Numbered from the stretch's first letter, positions 15,763 to 23,103 are shown. The stretch is DNA of 64,000 nucleotides from JACVRW01 sp963846505 (GCA_963846505.1 CAWJWD010000007.1:62001-126000), one strand, 5' to 3'. Notes: generated from the letters alone by a model not told the origin. Numbers and translations: made by a program.

Positions 15763-17357
15763 GCGAGGCGGTCGCCGGCACCCACTCCGCTCCGTCGGAG
15801 CCGAGCGCGCTCGCGGCCGCCACGGACACCGTCCTGGTCCTCGACTTCGGGGGCCAGTACTCGCAGCTGATCGCACGGCGGGTGCGGGAGTGCGGCGTGT
15901 TCGCCGAGCTGCTCCCGCACGACGTGCCCCTGGAGGACATCGAGCGGCGCAGGCCCAAGGGGCTGATCCTCTCCGGCGGCCCGGCGTCGGTGTACGCCGA
16001 CGGCGCGCCGCACCTGCGGCCGGAGGTGCTCGAGCTGGGCGTGCCGGTGCTCGGCATCTGTTACGGCATGCAGGCGATGGTGCTCGGCCTCGGCGGTCGC
16101 GTCGAGGGCGCTGAGGTCGGCGAGTTCGGTCGTTCGCACCTGACCGTCTCCGAGCACGGCCGGCTGCTGGCCGGCGTGCCGGACGAGCAGAGCTGCTGGA
16201 TGAGCCACCGGGACACCGTCTACGAGGCGCCGCCGGGCTTCACCGCGCTGGCCTCCTCGACGGAGTCCCCGGTCGCGGCGCTCGAGCACGTCGGGCGCCA
16301 GCTGTACGGCATCCAGTTCCACCCCGAGGTCGTGCACACGCCGTACGGCACGCAGATCCTCGAGACCTTCCTGCGCGACATCTGCGGCTGCGACATGGCC
16401 TGGAGCGCCGCCTCGGTGGTCGAGGAGCAGATCGCGCGGATTCGCGAGCAGGTGGGGGACGGTCAGGTGATCTGCGGGTTGTCCGGCGGCGTGGACTCCT
16501 CGGTCGCGGCGCTGCTGACCCACCGGGCGGTGGGGGACCAGCTGACCTGCGTCTTCGTCGACCACGGGATGATGCGCAAGAACGAGGGCAACCAGGTGGT
16601 GGCCGCGTTCCGCGACCAGTTCAAGGTCCCGCTGATCGCCGTCGACGCCGAGGAGCGCTTCCTCGCCCGCCTGGCCGGCGTGACCGACCCGGAGACCAAG
16701 CGCAAGATCATCGGCGCGGAGTTCATCCGCGTCTTCGAGGAGGAGGCAGAGCGGCTCGGCAACCCGAAGTACCTCGTACAGGGCACGCTCTACTCGGACG
16801 TGATCGAGTCCGGCGGCGGCACCGGCGCCGCCACGATCAAGTCCCACCACAACGTCGGCGGCCTGCCCGAGGACCTCGAGTTCGAGCTCGTCGAGCCGCT
16901 GCGGATGCTGTTCAAGGACGAGGTCCGAGAGGTCGGCGTCGAGCTGGGCATGAACGAGCGGCTGGTCTGGCGTCAGCCGTTCCCCGGCCCGGGGCTGGCG
17001 ATCCGCGTCGTCGGCGGCGACGTCACCAAGGAGCGCCTGGAGATCCTGCGCGAGGCCGACGCGATCCTGCAGGACGAGATTCGCGGCGCCGGGCTCTACC
17101 GGGAGCTGTGGCAGTCGTTCTGCGTGCTGCCCGGCGAGCTGCGCAGCGTCGGCGTCCAGGGCGACGGCCGCACCTACGGCTACGTCGTCGTGATCCGCGC
17201 CGTCACCTCCGACGACGCGATGACCGCGGACTGGGCGCGGCTGCCGTACGACCTGCTGGAGCGCGTGGCGTCGCGCATGATCAACGAGATCGCGCAGGTC
17301 AACCGGGTGACGCTCGACATCACGTCGAAGCCGCCCGGCACGATCGAGTGGGAGTAG
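15759..17357 (+). CDS. guaA: GMP synthase (glutamine-hydrolysing)
   Basis: Converts XMP to GMP. The N-terminal class I glutaminase has VLDFGGQYSQLIARRVRE, the nucleophile in VLGICYGMQAMV, and IQFHPEVVHT. The ATP-pyrophosphatase domain has the PP-loop ICGLSGGVDSSVAA. The C-terminal dimer domain ends in the usual KPPGTIEWE. 532 residues. GTG start overlaps the guaB3 stop. Confidence 0.97.
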   Translation: MSEAVAGTHSAPSEPSALAAATDTVLVLDFGGQYSQLIARRVRECGVFAELLPHDVPLEDIERRRPKGLILSGGPASVYADGAPHLRPEVLELGVPVLGICYGMQAMVLGLGGRVEGAEVGEFGRSHLTVSEHGRLLAGVPDEQSCWMSHRDTVYEAPPGFTALASSTESPVAALEHVGRQLYGIQFHPEVVHTPYGTQILETFLRDICGCDMAWSAASVVEEQIARIREQVGDGQVICGLSGGVDSSVAALLTHRAVGDQLTCVFVDHGMMRKNEGNQVVAAFRDQFKVPLIAVDAEERFLARLAGVTDPETKRKIIGAEFIRVFEEEAERLGNPKYLVQGTLYSDVIESGGGTGAATIKSHHNVGGLPEDLEFELVEPLRMLFKDEVREVGVELGMNERLVWRQPFPGPGLAIRVVGGDVTKERLEILREADAILQDEIRGAGLYRELWQSFCVLPGELRSVGVQGDGRTYGYVVVIRAVTSDDAMTADWARLPYDLLERVASRMINEIAQVNRVTLDITSKPPGTIEWE

Positions 17358-17400
17358 CGCGGTCCGCTCGTAGCGCCGCGGCTCGCCGAGCAGGTCGCCC

Positions 17401-17766
17401 ATGTCCGCGAGCGCCGATCTGACCGTGGAGCAGTACGCGCGCTGGTGCAAGGAGCGCGGGCTCCCCGAGCTGCGGCAGGTGCTGTTCTGGCGCTGGGACC
17501 CCATCGGCGTCGAGTCGGATTTCCCCGCGACCGCCGACGAGTACGACGACTACGCCCGCGTGCTGCTCTCGCGGCTGCGCAAGGGCGCGGACGCCGACGG
17601 GGTGGCGGCGTACCTCCACGGCGAGGAGCGTGACTCGATGGGGCTGCCATCTGCCGACGCCGCACACCTGCGCTCGCTGGGCGAGCGGATCCTGCGCTGG
17701 CACGAGGAGTCGATCTCGTGTTGGAGACGGGAACTCGACGTCGGTGAGGCAGAGCGCCGCATCTAG
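17401..17766 (+). CDS. DUF1871-like small protein
   Basis: 121 residues. It contains FWRWDPIGVESDFPATADEY, YDDYARVLLSRLRKGAD and VAAYLHGEERDSMGLP, a pattern seen in DUF1871-like hypothetical proteins (WDPIGV plus DEYD). No enzyme motif or membrane segment is visible. It is 43 bp downstream of guaA and may share its transcript. Function unknown. Confidence 0.75.
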   Translation: MSASADLTVEQYARWCKERGLPELRQVLFWRWDPIGVESDFPATADEYDDYARVLLSRLRKGADADGVAAYLHGEERDSMGLPSADAAHLRSLGERILRWHEESISCWRRELDVGEAERRI

Positions 17767-17791
17767 GCGGACCAGCGGTCAGGTCTCACTG

Positions 17792-17827
17792 ACGCGGTAG
17801 CCGCGTGGCGAGCATCAGGGGCTCGCC
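17792..17827 (+). terminator. Two consecutive hairpins after the guaA/DUF1871 transcript
   Basis: ACGCGG-TAG-CCGCGT (17792-17806) is followed directly by GGCGAGC-7 nt-GCTCGCC (17807-17827). Both stems are perfect. There is no T-tract, so they may be a pause or processing site, or a weak terminator. They sit between the DUF1871-like gene and the tRNA-like gene. Confidence 0.35.
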
Positions 17828-17892
17828 TCCACTCCCAGGGTTTCTGTGCGTCGGTTGTCACACGCGCGTTGCACTGCTGTAGCGCCAACGCG

Positions 17893-17921
17893 TTGTCCCG
17901 TCATACGGCTCGACCTAGGTT
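17893..17921 (+). promoter_or_regulatory. Promoter of the tRNA-like gene
   Basis: TTGTCC (17893-17898) and TAGGTT (17916-17921, TAnnnT type) are separated by exactly 17 bases. The predicted start site, about 7 bases after the -10, falls only ~5 bases before the 5' end of the folded tRNA-like RNA, a layout typical of tRNA genes. Confidence 0.5.
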
Positions 17922-17932
17922 GCGGGCACGCC

Positions 17933-18022
17933 GGAGGGTGAAACGCCGAGGTGGCGCACAGGCGTGCCAAGCCATGTGTTCGAGGTTGCTCCTCGGATGG
18001 AGTTCGAATCTCCCGCCCTCTG
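17933..18022 (+). tRNA. Non-canonical tRNA-like gene, 8/4 acceptor/T arm, long variable arm, GCC anticodon
   Basis: 90 nt fold into a complete cloverleaf. Acceptor: GGAGGGTG (17933-17940) with CGCCCTCT (18014-18021), 8 bp including two G-U pairs. D arm: CGCC-GAGGT-GGCG (17944-17956). Anticodon arm 17957-17978: 7 bp with one bulged A (17974) and loop GTGCCAA, giving U33, anticodon GCC and A37. Variable arm: CGAGG-TTGCT-CCTCG (17981-17995), extendable by 2 bp. T arm: GGAG-TTCGAAT-CTCC (17999-18013), 4 bp. Position 73 is G; CCA is not encoded. The 8+4 branch and long variable arm resemble the allo-tRNA/serine-selenocysteine type, not a normal glycine tRNA. It could also be a decayed tRNA, but every arm pairs. 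Covariance search would decide. Confidence 0.55.
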
Positions 18023-18031
18023 CAGCGAAGC

Positions 18032-18193
18032 ACTGGTCCCGGTGAGCGACGAGGCGCGCCATGGCAGCGCCTGCGGATCGCACCCGCCTTGGTCACGGCT
18101 CACCGGACCAGTTCAGCCTTGTGAGCGGCGGACCCTGCGGCTACGCTGCCGCTGGCTTGGCATGCCGGTCGGGGGTCGCTCCCCGTTCACCCG
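18032..18193 (+). ncRNA. Structured non-coding stretch downstream of the tRNA-like gene
   Basis: No credible gene here. ACTGGTCCCGGTGAGC (18032-18047) pairs with GCTCACCGGACCAGT (18098-18112): 15 bp with one bulged C. Inside this, AGGCGC (18052-18057) pairs with GCGCCT (18067-18072). Further hairpins follow (AGCGGC with GCCGCT; CGGGG with CCCCG) up to an intrinsic terminator. The arrangement suggests a transcript of roughly 290 nt starting at the tRNA-like promoter. I do not match it to a known RNA family. Confidence 0.35.
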
Positions 18194-18221
18194 CGGCCCG
18201 TCTCTCGAGGCGGGCCGTTTT
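18194..18221 (+). terminator. Intrinsic terminator of the tRNA-like transcript
   Basis: CGGCCCGTCT and GAGGCGGGCCG form an approximately 10-bp GC-rich hairpin with a tiny loop (one G-U), followed immediately by TTTT at 18218-18221. The T-tract exists only on the plus strand, so it ends a plus-strand RNA although no plus-strand protein gene lies upstream of it for 400 bp. Confidence 0.75.
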
Positions 18222-18274
18222 CCTTGCCGAAGCCGCATGCGACGGAGGAAGCGGGGGAGGGGCGGACGGAGCGG

Positions 18275-18667
18275 TCAGGCGGGCCAGAAGTCGGGGACCT
18301 TCTCGGCGTCCGCGCCGGGGTCGTCGGTCTTGGTCGAGCACATGATCAGGATCGCGTCGTCGGGGCCCTCGTTCCAACACGAGCGCGCCACGCTCGGCGC
18401 CACGCGGACGACCGTGCCGGCCGGGACGTCGATCACCTCGTCCTCGAGCTTGAACTGGAGCGTGCCCTCGGCGACGAAGTAGATCTCCTCTTGCGTCAGG
18501 TGACGGTGCCCGTAGCTGCCCTTGCCGCCCGTCTGCGCCGGCATCCGCCGCCAGGTGAAGGCGACCTGCTCGGCGTCGAGCCCGAGCGAGCCCATGCGCA
18601 TCTCGCCGGGGTAGTCGCCCAGCACGTCTGGGATCTCGTCGAGGCGCTTCAGCGTGTAGTCGGCCAT
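18275..18667 (-). CDS. Cupin-domain protein
   Basis: 130 residues; single-domain cupin beta-barrel. Motif 1 is GHRHLTQEEIYFVAEG (metal-binding His/His/Glu) and motif 2 is CWNEGPDDAILIMCST. The start ATG at 18667 gives ADYTLKRLDEIPDVLGDYPG. Such small cupins may be sugar isomerases, dioxygenases or binding proteins; the substrate is not predictable. It lies downstream of the M23 peptidase gene on the same strand, 32 bp away. Confidence 0.85.
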   Translation of the reverse strand: MADYTLKRLDEIPDVLGDYPGEMRMGSLGLDAEQVAFTWRRMPAQTGGKGSYGHRHLTQEEIYFVAEGTLQFKLEDEVIDVPAGTVVRVAPSVARSCWNEGPDDAILIMCSTKTDDPGADAEKVPDFWPA

Positions 18668-18699
18668 GGGCGGATCATCGACCCTGGCCGGAGGCCTGT

Positions 18700-19902
18700 C
18701 TAGGACCAGCCGTCCCAGGCCTGCAGCGTCGCGAGCGGGTCGTGCGGTCGCCCGCCGCTGTACCAGCCCGGCGCCGACCAGAGCTCGAAGTGCAGGTGGC
18801 AGCCCTGCGCGTCCCCGGTGTCGCCGACGAGGCCGATCGTCTGGCCCGTGTAGACGCGGTCGCCGGTGCGGAAGGGGGAGGGCTGGGCCATGTGCATGTA
18901 GGCGTAGTCCTCGCCCGTGCCGGCGCCGTCGATGACGACGTAGTTGCCGGCCAGGCCCTGGTAGCCGGCGTACTTGATCGTGCCGCCCCGCGCCGCCACC
19001 AGCCGCGTGCCGCACTTGGCGAACACGTCCTGGCCCTGGTGGCTGCGCCCGCCGCGCCCGGCGCCGAAGCGCCCCGCGCTGCCGCCGTAGGCGTGGCGGC
19101 CGCGGATCGGGAAGACGTTGTCGTAGAGGTCGAAGGCGTCTCGCTCGCCGCCCGTTCCCTGCGAGCTGCGCGCGACGACGCCGTTGGGCGCGGCCGCGGT
19201 GAGGCGGAACGAGTAGCGGCCGGGGCTGGCGGCCTCCTTGCCGAGCGTGCCGCTCCAGGACACGCTCGCGATCGTGCCGGGGGGCGCCGCCTCGGGAGCC
19301 CAGCTCTTGACGACGCTGCCGTCGGTGGCGCGCACGAGCTCGACCGTCACGCTGGCGCTCTCGTTGAGGCGATACGAGAACGTGACCGCGCGGCGCGCGC
19401 CGATGTAGGCCTTGGTGCGGCTGGTGCCGGTCTCGATCGCCGGCGCGCCCGCTGTCGCCGTTCCCGGCACGGGTGAGAGCTGCGCGTTCGGCTCGGGCGG
19501 CGGTGAGGGCAGGATCGGAACGAACGCCGACGGCTTCGAGCCGGCGCTGCCGGACAGCAGCGCGAGCGAGCCGCTGACGGCGCCGTAGGGCACCTTGGCA
19601 CGCAGGGCGGTGTCGCTGCTGGCGCGCACGGGCACGCGCGCGTCGTCGCCCTTGCCGCTGGCGCCGAGGAAGACGACCGTCGTCACGCCGCTCAGCGAGC
19701 GGCCGCGGACCGCGATCGTGCTGCCGCCCTGGGCGCGCTTCTTCGAGGCGCAGGCACGCACGCACGTCACCTTGCCGACGACGGGCTGCGCCACGTACAT
19801 CGCGCCGCCCCCACCAGCCGCCATCTGAGCAGCCGCGGGGGTCGCGAAGCCGGCGGCCAATGCCACCGTGCTCGCACACGCGATCAGACGATCGTGTCTC
19901 AA
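18700..19902 (-). CDS. Secreted M23-family peptidoglycan endopeptidase
   Basis: 400 residues. Signal peptide 1-25 (ends TPAAAQ). An IPT/TIG-like beta domain (KVTCVRACASK … VRGRSLSGVTTVVFLG) and an FlgD-like Ig domain follow. The C-terminal LytM domain has SHQGQDVFAKCGTRLVAA (first zinc ligands H and D), YVVIDGAGTGEDYAYMHM and GCHLHFELW (HxH). It cuts peptidoglycan cross-bridges outside the cell. TTG start at 19902 with GAAGGGA just upstream. A c-di-AMP riboswitch lies in its leader. Confidence 0.9.
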   Translation of the reverse strand: MRHDRLIACASTVALAAGFATPAAAQMAAGGGGAMYVAQPVVGKVTCVRACASKKRAQGGSTIAVRGRSLSGVTTVVFLGASGKGDDARVPVRASSDTALRAKVPYGAVSGSLALLSGSAGSKPSAFVPILPSPPPEPNAQLSPVPGTATAGAPAIETGTSRTKAYIGARRAVTFSYRLNESASVTVELVRATDGSVVKSWAPEAAPPGTIASVSWSGTLGKEAASPGRYSFRLTAAAPNGVVARSSQGTGGERDAFDLYDNVFPIRGRHAYGGSAGRFGAGRGGRSHQGQDVFAKCGTRLVAARGGTIKYAGYQGLAGNYVVIDGAGTGEDYAYMHMAQPSPFRTGDRVYTGQTIGLVGDTGDAQGCHLHFELWSAPGWYSGGRPHDPLATLQAWDGWS

Positions 19903-19924
19903 CGTCCCTTCGGCCCCACTTTCT

Positions 19925-20082
19925 CCGGCCTACGGGGTTAGCTGACGGGCTCGCGCCTGCGACGGCGCTACGACCTCGGCAATGAGGCCGATTCGCCCCT
20001 CGACGACCGTCTTCGACGGTCCCCGAACGGTTCCCCCGTTCCCCAGCGGCTCGGCTTGCCACCGGGGATTCGGCTGGCTCGA
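19925..20082 (-). promoter_or_regulatory. Cyclic di-AMP riboswitch (ydaO/yuaA type)
   Basis: Read on the minus strand, the leader of the M23 gene has the conserved ydaO blocks in order: AGCCGAATCC, GGGGAACGGGGGAACC, GGGGCGAATC and the 3' block GCCCGTCAGCTAACCCCGT followed by AGGC. This class binds c-di-AMP and in actinobacteria usually controls cell-wall hydrolase genes (Rpf, NlpC/P60, M23). The aptamer ends about 25 nt before the TTG start; no terminator hairpin with a T-tract is visible between, so control could act on ribosome access. Confidence 0.93.
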
Positions 20083-20095
20083 AAACTGGCGCGGC

Positions 20096-20101
20096 AGTAT
20101 A
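20096..20101 (-). promoter_or_regulatory. -10 box upstream of the c-di-AMP riboswitch
   Basis: On the minus strand the hexamer is TATACT, nearly consensus, preceded by GGT. The start site would fall about 10 bases before the aptamer. No good -35 is seen. Confidence 0.55.
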
Positions 20102-20132
20102 ACCGCGGGGTCGGGCGGCCACGTTCTCGCAT

Positions 20133-20192
20133 TTGGCTGGTCGCTTCCTGCGCGCGTATGCCACACTGTGCAGCCGGCCGCCTGTGGCGGCC
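20133..20192 (+). promoter_or_regulatory. Candidate promoter and leader hairpin of rplM-rpsI
   Basis: A weak TTGGCT (20133-20138) / TATGCC (20157-20162) pair with 18-bp spacing is followed by a perfect hairpin GGCCGCC-TGT-GGCGGCC (20176-20192) about 30 nt before the rplM ATG. Ribosomal L13/S9 operons in several bacteria have autoregulatory leaders; whether this hairpin serves that purpose is inference. Confidence 0.35.
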
Positions 20193-20222
20193 CGTTCTTT
20201 GTCGTCTCCCTTACGTATACGC

Positions 20223-20657
20223 ATGAAGACCTACGTCGCGAAACCCACTGACCGCGAGCGCAACTGGCTCGTCGTCGACGCCACCGGCAAGACGCTCGGT
20301 CGGCTGGCCACGCAGATCGCCCACGAGCTGCGCGGCAAGACCAAGCCCGAGTACACGCCGCACATCGACGTCGGCGACTTCGTGATCGTGGTCAACGCGG
20401 AGAAGATCTCCGTGACCGGGCGCAAGCGCGAGCAGAAGCGGTACTACCGGCATTCCGGCTACCCCGGCGGCATCCGCAGCCGCTCGCTGGCCGAGATGCT
20501 GGAGCGCCGGCCCGAAGAGGTCATCCGCAAGGCCGTCAAGGGGATGCTGCCGCGCACCAAGCTCGGGCGCGCGCAGCTGAAGAAGCTGAAGGTCTACGCC
20601 GGCCCGGAACACCCACACGCCGCGCAGCAGCCAAAGCCGATGGAGGTCAACGCCTGA
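20223..20657 (+). CDS. rplM: 50S ribosomal protein L13
   Basis: 144 residues. Opening KTYVAKPTDRERNWLVVDAT, the core LGRLATQIAHELRGK, GDFVIVVNAEKISVTGRKRE, YYRHSGYPGGIRS and AVKGMLPRTKLGRAQLKKLK are typical of L13. The final TGA shares its A with the rpsI ATG (TGATG), the standard L13-S9 operon arrangement. Confidence 0.98.
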   Translation: MKTYVAKPTDRERNWLVVDATGKTLGRLATQIAHELRGKTKPEYTPHIDVGDFVIVVNAEKISVTGRKREQKRYYRHSGYPGGIRSRSLAEMLERRPEEVIRKAVKGMLPRTKLGRAQLKKLKVYAGPEHPHAAQQPKPMEVNA

Positions 20658-21787
20658 TGCAGGACGAGCGCGAAGACGCCCAGGAGCCCGAGGCTCCGGA
20701 GGGCGCCGCGAACGAGACGCCGGCCGAGGGCGGCGAGCAGACCCCGCCCGAGGCGCCGGAGGCCGCTGCCGAGGAGGCTCCGGTCGAGGAGACGCCGGCG
20801 GAGGAGCCCGTCGCCGAGGAGGCTCCCGCTGAGGAGCCGGTCGCTGAGGAAGCTCCAGCGGAGGAGGCTCCGGCGGAGGAGCCCGTCGCTGAGGAAGCTC
20901 GCGCCGAGGAGACTCCGGCGGAGGAGCCCGTCGCGGAAGAGGCCCCTGCCGAGGAGCCCGCTGCCGAAGAAGCGCCTGCTGAGGAGCCCGTCGCCGAGGA
21001 GGCGCCCGCGGAGGATGCTTCTGCGGAGGACGCCGCTCCCGCTGAGGACGCCGCTGCTGAAGAGGTACCCGCGGAGGAGGCCCTCGCCGAGGACGCTGCC
21101 GCCGGACCTCCGGCCGAGGCCGCCGCGGAAGGCGCCCCCGCCGAGGAGGGCGACCGCCAGCGTGAGCGCCGCAAGGAGCGCAAGCAGGATGAGGCGCCCA
21201 AGGAGGAGGTCATCCCCGGGGCGCACCTCGAGCCGGACATCGTCTTCGAGGACGCCCAGCCCGCCAAGGACGACGAGTACGCGCAGTACGCCCAGTACGT
21301 CGAAGCCGCCGAGTCCGAGGGTGCGGAGACCGTCGAGGAGCCGGCAGCCGAGGAAGGCGAGCCGCAGCCCGTCGCGCTCACCCCGCGCGACCTCGCGGCG
21401 GACGCGCGCTACATCGCCACCGGCAAGCGCAAGAGCGCCGTGGCGCGAGTGATCCTCAAGCCGGGCGAGGGCACGTACAGCGTCAACGGCCGTCACCTCG
21501 ACGAGTACTTCCCGCGCGTGCGCCTGCAGCGCATGGCGCGCCAGCCGCTCGAGGCGGCCGGCTACCAGGCCCGCATGGACGTCGTGGCACGCATCCACGG
21601 CGGCGGTGTCGCCGCTCAGGCGACGGCACTGCGCCACGGCATCGCGCGTGCGCTGGTCGAGGCCGACCCGAACCTGCGTGGCGAGCTCAAGCGCCGCGGC
21701 TACCTCACGCGCGACCCGCGCGTGAAGGAGCGCAAGAAGGCCGGTCTCAAGAAGGCCCGCAAGCGGCCGCAGTTCTCGAAGCGCTAG
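20657..21787 (+). CDS. rpsI: 30S ribosomal protein S9 with long acidic N-terminal extension
   Basis: 376 residues, about three times the usual S9 length. The last ~126 residues are canonical S9: RYIATGKRKSAVARVILKPG, the IHGGGVAAQATALRHGIAR block and the KKARKRPQFSKR tail that reaches the decoding P site. Residues 1-250 are extra. About 30-165 are Glu/Ala/Pro repeats of the type AEEAPAEEPV, then a basic patch (RQRERRKERKQ), then an acidic linker with DEYAQYAQYVEAA. The start at 20657 overlaps the rplM stop and no later start with a ribosome-binding site is obvious, so the extension seems real. Some actinobacterial S9 proteins have shorter acidic leaders; this one is extreme. Confidence 0.95.
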   Translation: MQDEREDAQEPEAPEGAANETPAEGGEQTPPEAPEAAAEEAPVEETPAEEPVAEEAPAEEPVAEEAPAEEAPAEEPVAEEARAEETPAEEPVAEEAPAEEPAAEEAPAEEPVAEEAPAEDASAEDAAPAEDAAAEEVPAEEALAEDAAAGPPAEAAAEGAPAEEGDRQRERRKERKQDEAPKEEVIPGAHLEPDIVFEDAQPAKDDEYAQYAQYVEAAESEGAETVEEPAAEEGEPQPVALTPRDLAADARYIATGKRKSAVARVILKPGEGTYSVNGRHLDEYFPRVRLQRMARQPLEAAGYQARMDVVARIHGGGVAAQATALRHGIARALVEADPNLRGELKRRGYLTRDPRVKERKKAGLKKARKRPQFSKR

Positions 21788-21795
21788 TTCCCTAC

Positions 21796-23097
21796 ATGGG
21801 GCTGTTCGGCACGGACGGTGTCCGGGGCGTCGCCGGCGAGTTCCTGACCGCCGAACTGGCCCTCGCGCTCGGTCGGGCAGCGGCTGCGATCGCGCCCGTC
21901 GAGTCCCCGCAGGTGCTGATCGTCCGCGACACGCGCGAGTCCGGCGAGATGCTCGAGGCCGCATTGGCGGCCGGCGTGGCCGCTGGTGGCGGCCAAGCGC
22001 TGCTCGGCGGCGTGCTGCCGACGCCCGGCGCCTCGCTGCTCGTGCGTCGCTACGACTTCGACCTCGCGGCCGTCGTGTCCGCGTCGCACAACCCGTACCA
22101 GGACAACGGCATCAAGCTGTTCGGGCCGCAGGGCACGAAGCTCGGCGACGACGCCGAACGAGAGATCGAGCGCCGCCTCGAAGTCGATCCGCAGCCGGGC
22201 CCGATCGGACGCGTGCGCGAGCTGCACGGCGCCGCCGGCGACTACCTACGCGAGCTCGAGCTGCGCTTCCGAGACCTCGACCTGCGCGGCGTGCGCGTGC
22301 TGCTCGACTGCGCCAACGGCGCCACCCATCGCGTCGCGCCCGAGATCTTCCGCCGTCTCGGGGCCGACGTCGACGCGCTCGCGGTCGAGCCCGACGGGCG
22401 CAACATCAACCAGGATTGCGGCTCCACCCACGTCGAGCGGCTGGCCGAGCAGATGGACGGCCACGACGTCGGCTTCGCCTTCGACGGCGACGGCGACCGC
22501 GTGCTCGCCGTCGACCGCAACGGCGTCGTCGTCGACGGCGACGAGCTGATCGCGCTCGCCGCGCTGCACCTACGCGCCCAGGAGCGGCTGCCGGGCGACG
22601 GCGTGGCCGTGACGGTGATGACCAACTACGGCTTCCACCGGGCGATGGAGGAGGCGGGCATCGAGGTCGCGACGACCGCCGTCGGCGATCGGCACGTGCT
22701 GGCGGAGCTGCTGCGTCGCGGCTGGGGGCTGGGCGGCGAGCAGTCCGGCCACGTGATCGACACCGGCTTCGTGCCGGCCGGCGACGGCACCGCGACCGCC
22801 CTGCTGACGCTCGAGGCGCTCGCCGGGCGCGACCTTGCCCAGCGCGACGCGATGCGCAAGCTGCCGCAGCGGCTGGTCAACGTGCGCGTCCGCGACCGGG
22901 AGGCGATCGAGGCCGCGACGGCCGTCCGGGACGCGGTCGCGCGCGAGCAGCAGGCGCTGTCCGGGCGGGGGCGCGTGCTGGTGCGTCCGTCGGGCACCGA
23001 GCCGCTCGTGCGGGTGATGGTCGAAGCCCCTCTGGAAGATGAGTGCCAGGAGATCGTTGATCGTCTAGCGAACCTTGTCGAAGCGGAGCTAGGCTGA
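21796..23097 (+). CDS. glmM: Phosphoglucosamine mutase
   Basis: Converts glucosamine 6-phosphate to glucosamine 1-phosphate for UDP-GlcNAc. Start GLFGTDGVRGVAGEFLTAEL; the phosphoserine loop is VSASHNPYQDNGIKLFG; the metal loop is FDGDGDRVLAVD; the sugar site is GGEQSGHVI; the phosphate-binding end is RPSGTEPLVRVMVEA. 433 residues. It sits 6 bp before glmS, so the two successive steps are cotranscribed. Confidence 0.97.
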   Translation: MGLFGTDGVRGVAGEFLTAELALALGRAAAAIAPVESPQVLIVRDTRESGEMLEAALAAGVAAGGGQALLGGVLPTPGASLLVRRYDFDLAAVVSASHNPYQDNGIKLFGPQGTKLGDDAEREIERRLEVDPQPGPIGRVRELHGAAGDYLRELELRFRDLDLRGVRVLLDCANGATHRVAPEIFRRLGADVDALAVEPDGRNINQDCGSTHVERLAEQMDGHDVGFAFDGDGDRVLAVDRNGVVVDGDELIALAALHLRAQERLPGDGVAVTVMTNYGFHRAMEEAGIEVATTAVGDRHVLAELLRRGWGLGGEQSGHVIDTGFVPAGDGTATALLTLEALAGRDLAQRDAMRKLPQRLVNVRVRDREAIEAATAVRDAVAREQQALSGRGRVLVRPSGTEPLVRVMVEAPLEDECQEIVDRLANLVEAELG

Positions 23098-23103
23098 TCG
23101 GCC

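Noticed and set aside
17933..18022. Interpretation of the tRNA-like element as a selenocysteine tRNA or an ordinary glycine or serine tRNA
   Set aside because: The loop gives GCC, not TCA, so it is not Sec. A glycine tRNA lacks a long variable arm, and a serine tRNA would not have GCC and has a 7/5 branch. The anticodon stem also has a bulge.
18194..18221. The terminator as the end of the minus-strand cupin transcript
   Set aside because: On the minus strand the hairpin is not followed by a T-tract; the T's are on the plus strand.
18275..20224. A single long minus-strand frame that would extend the cupin N-terminus through the M23 gene
   Set aside because: Only the last 130 codons are cupin-like; the rest is an antisense-like frame over the M23 peptidase and the riboswitch. 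The ATG at 18667 is the sensible start.
20770..21060. Direct repeats in this stretch as a CRISPR array or VNTR locus
   Set aside because: The repeats are in frame with rpsI, encode AEEAPAEEPV-like decapeptides, vary in sequence and have no unique spacers.
23098..23103. A glmS ribozyme
   Set aside because: Only 6 bp separate glmM and glmS, so there is no room for it.
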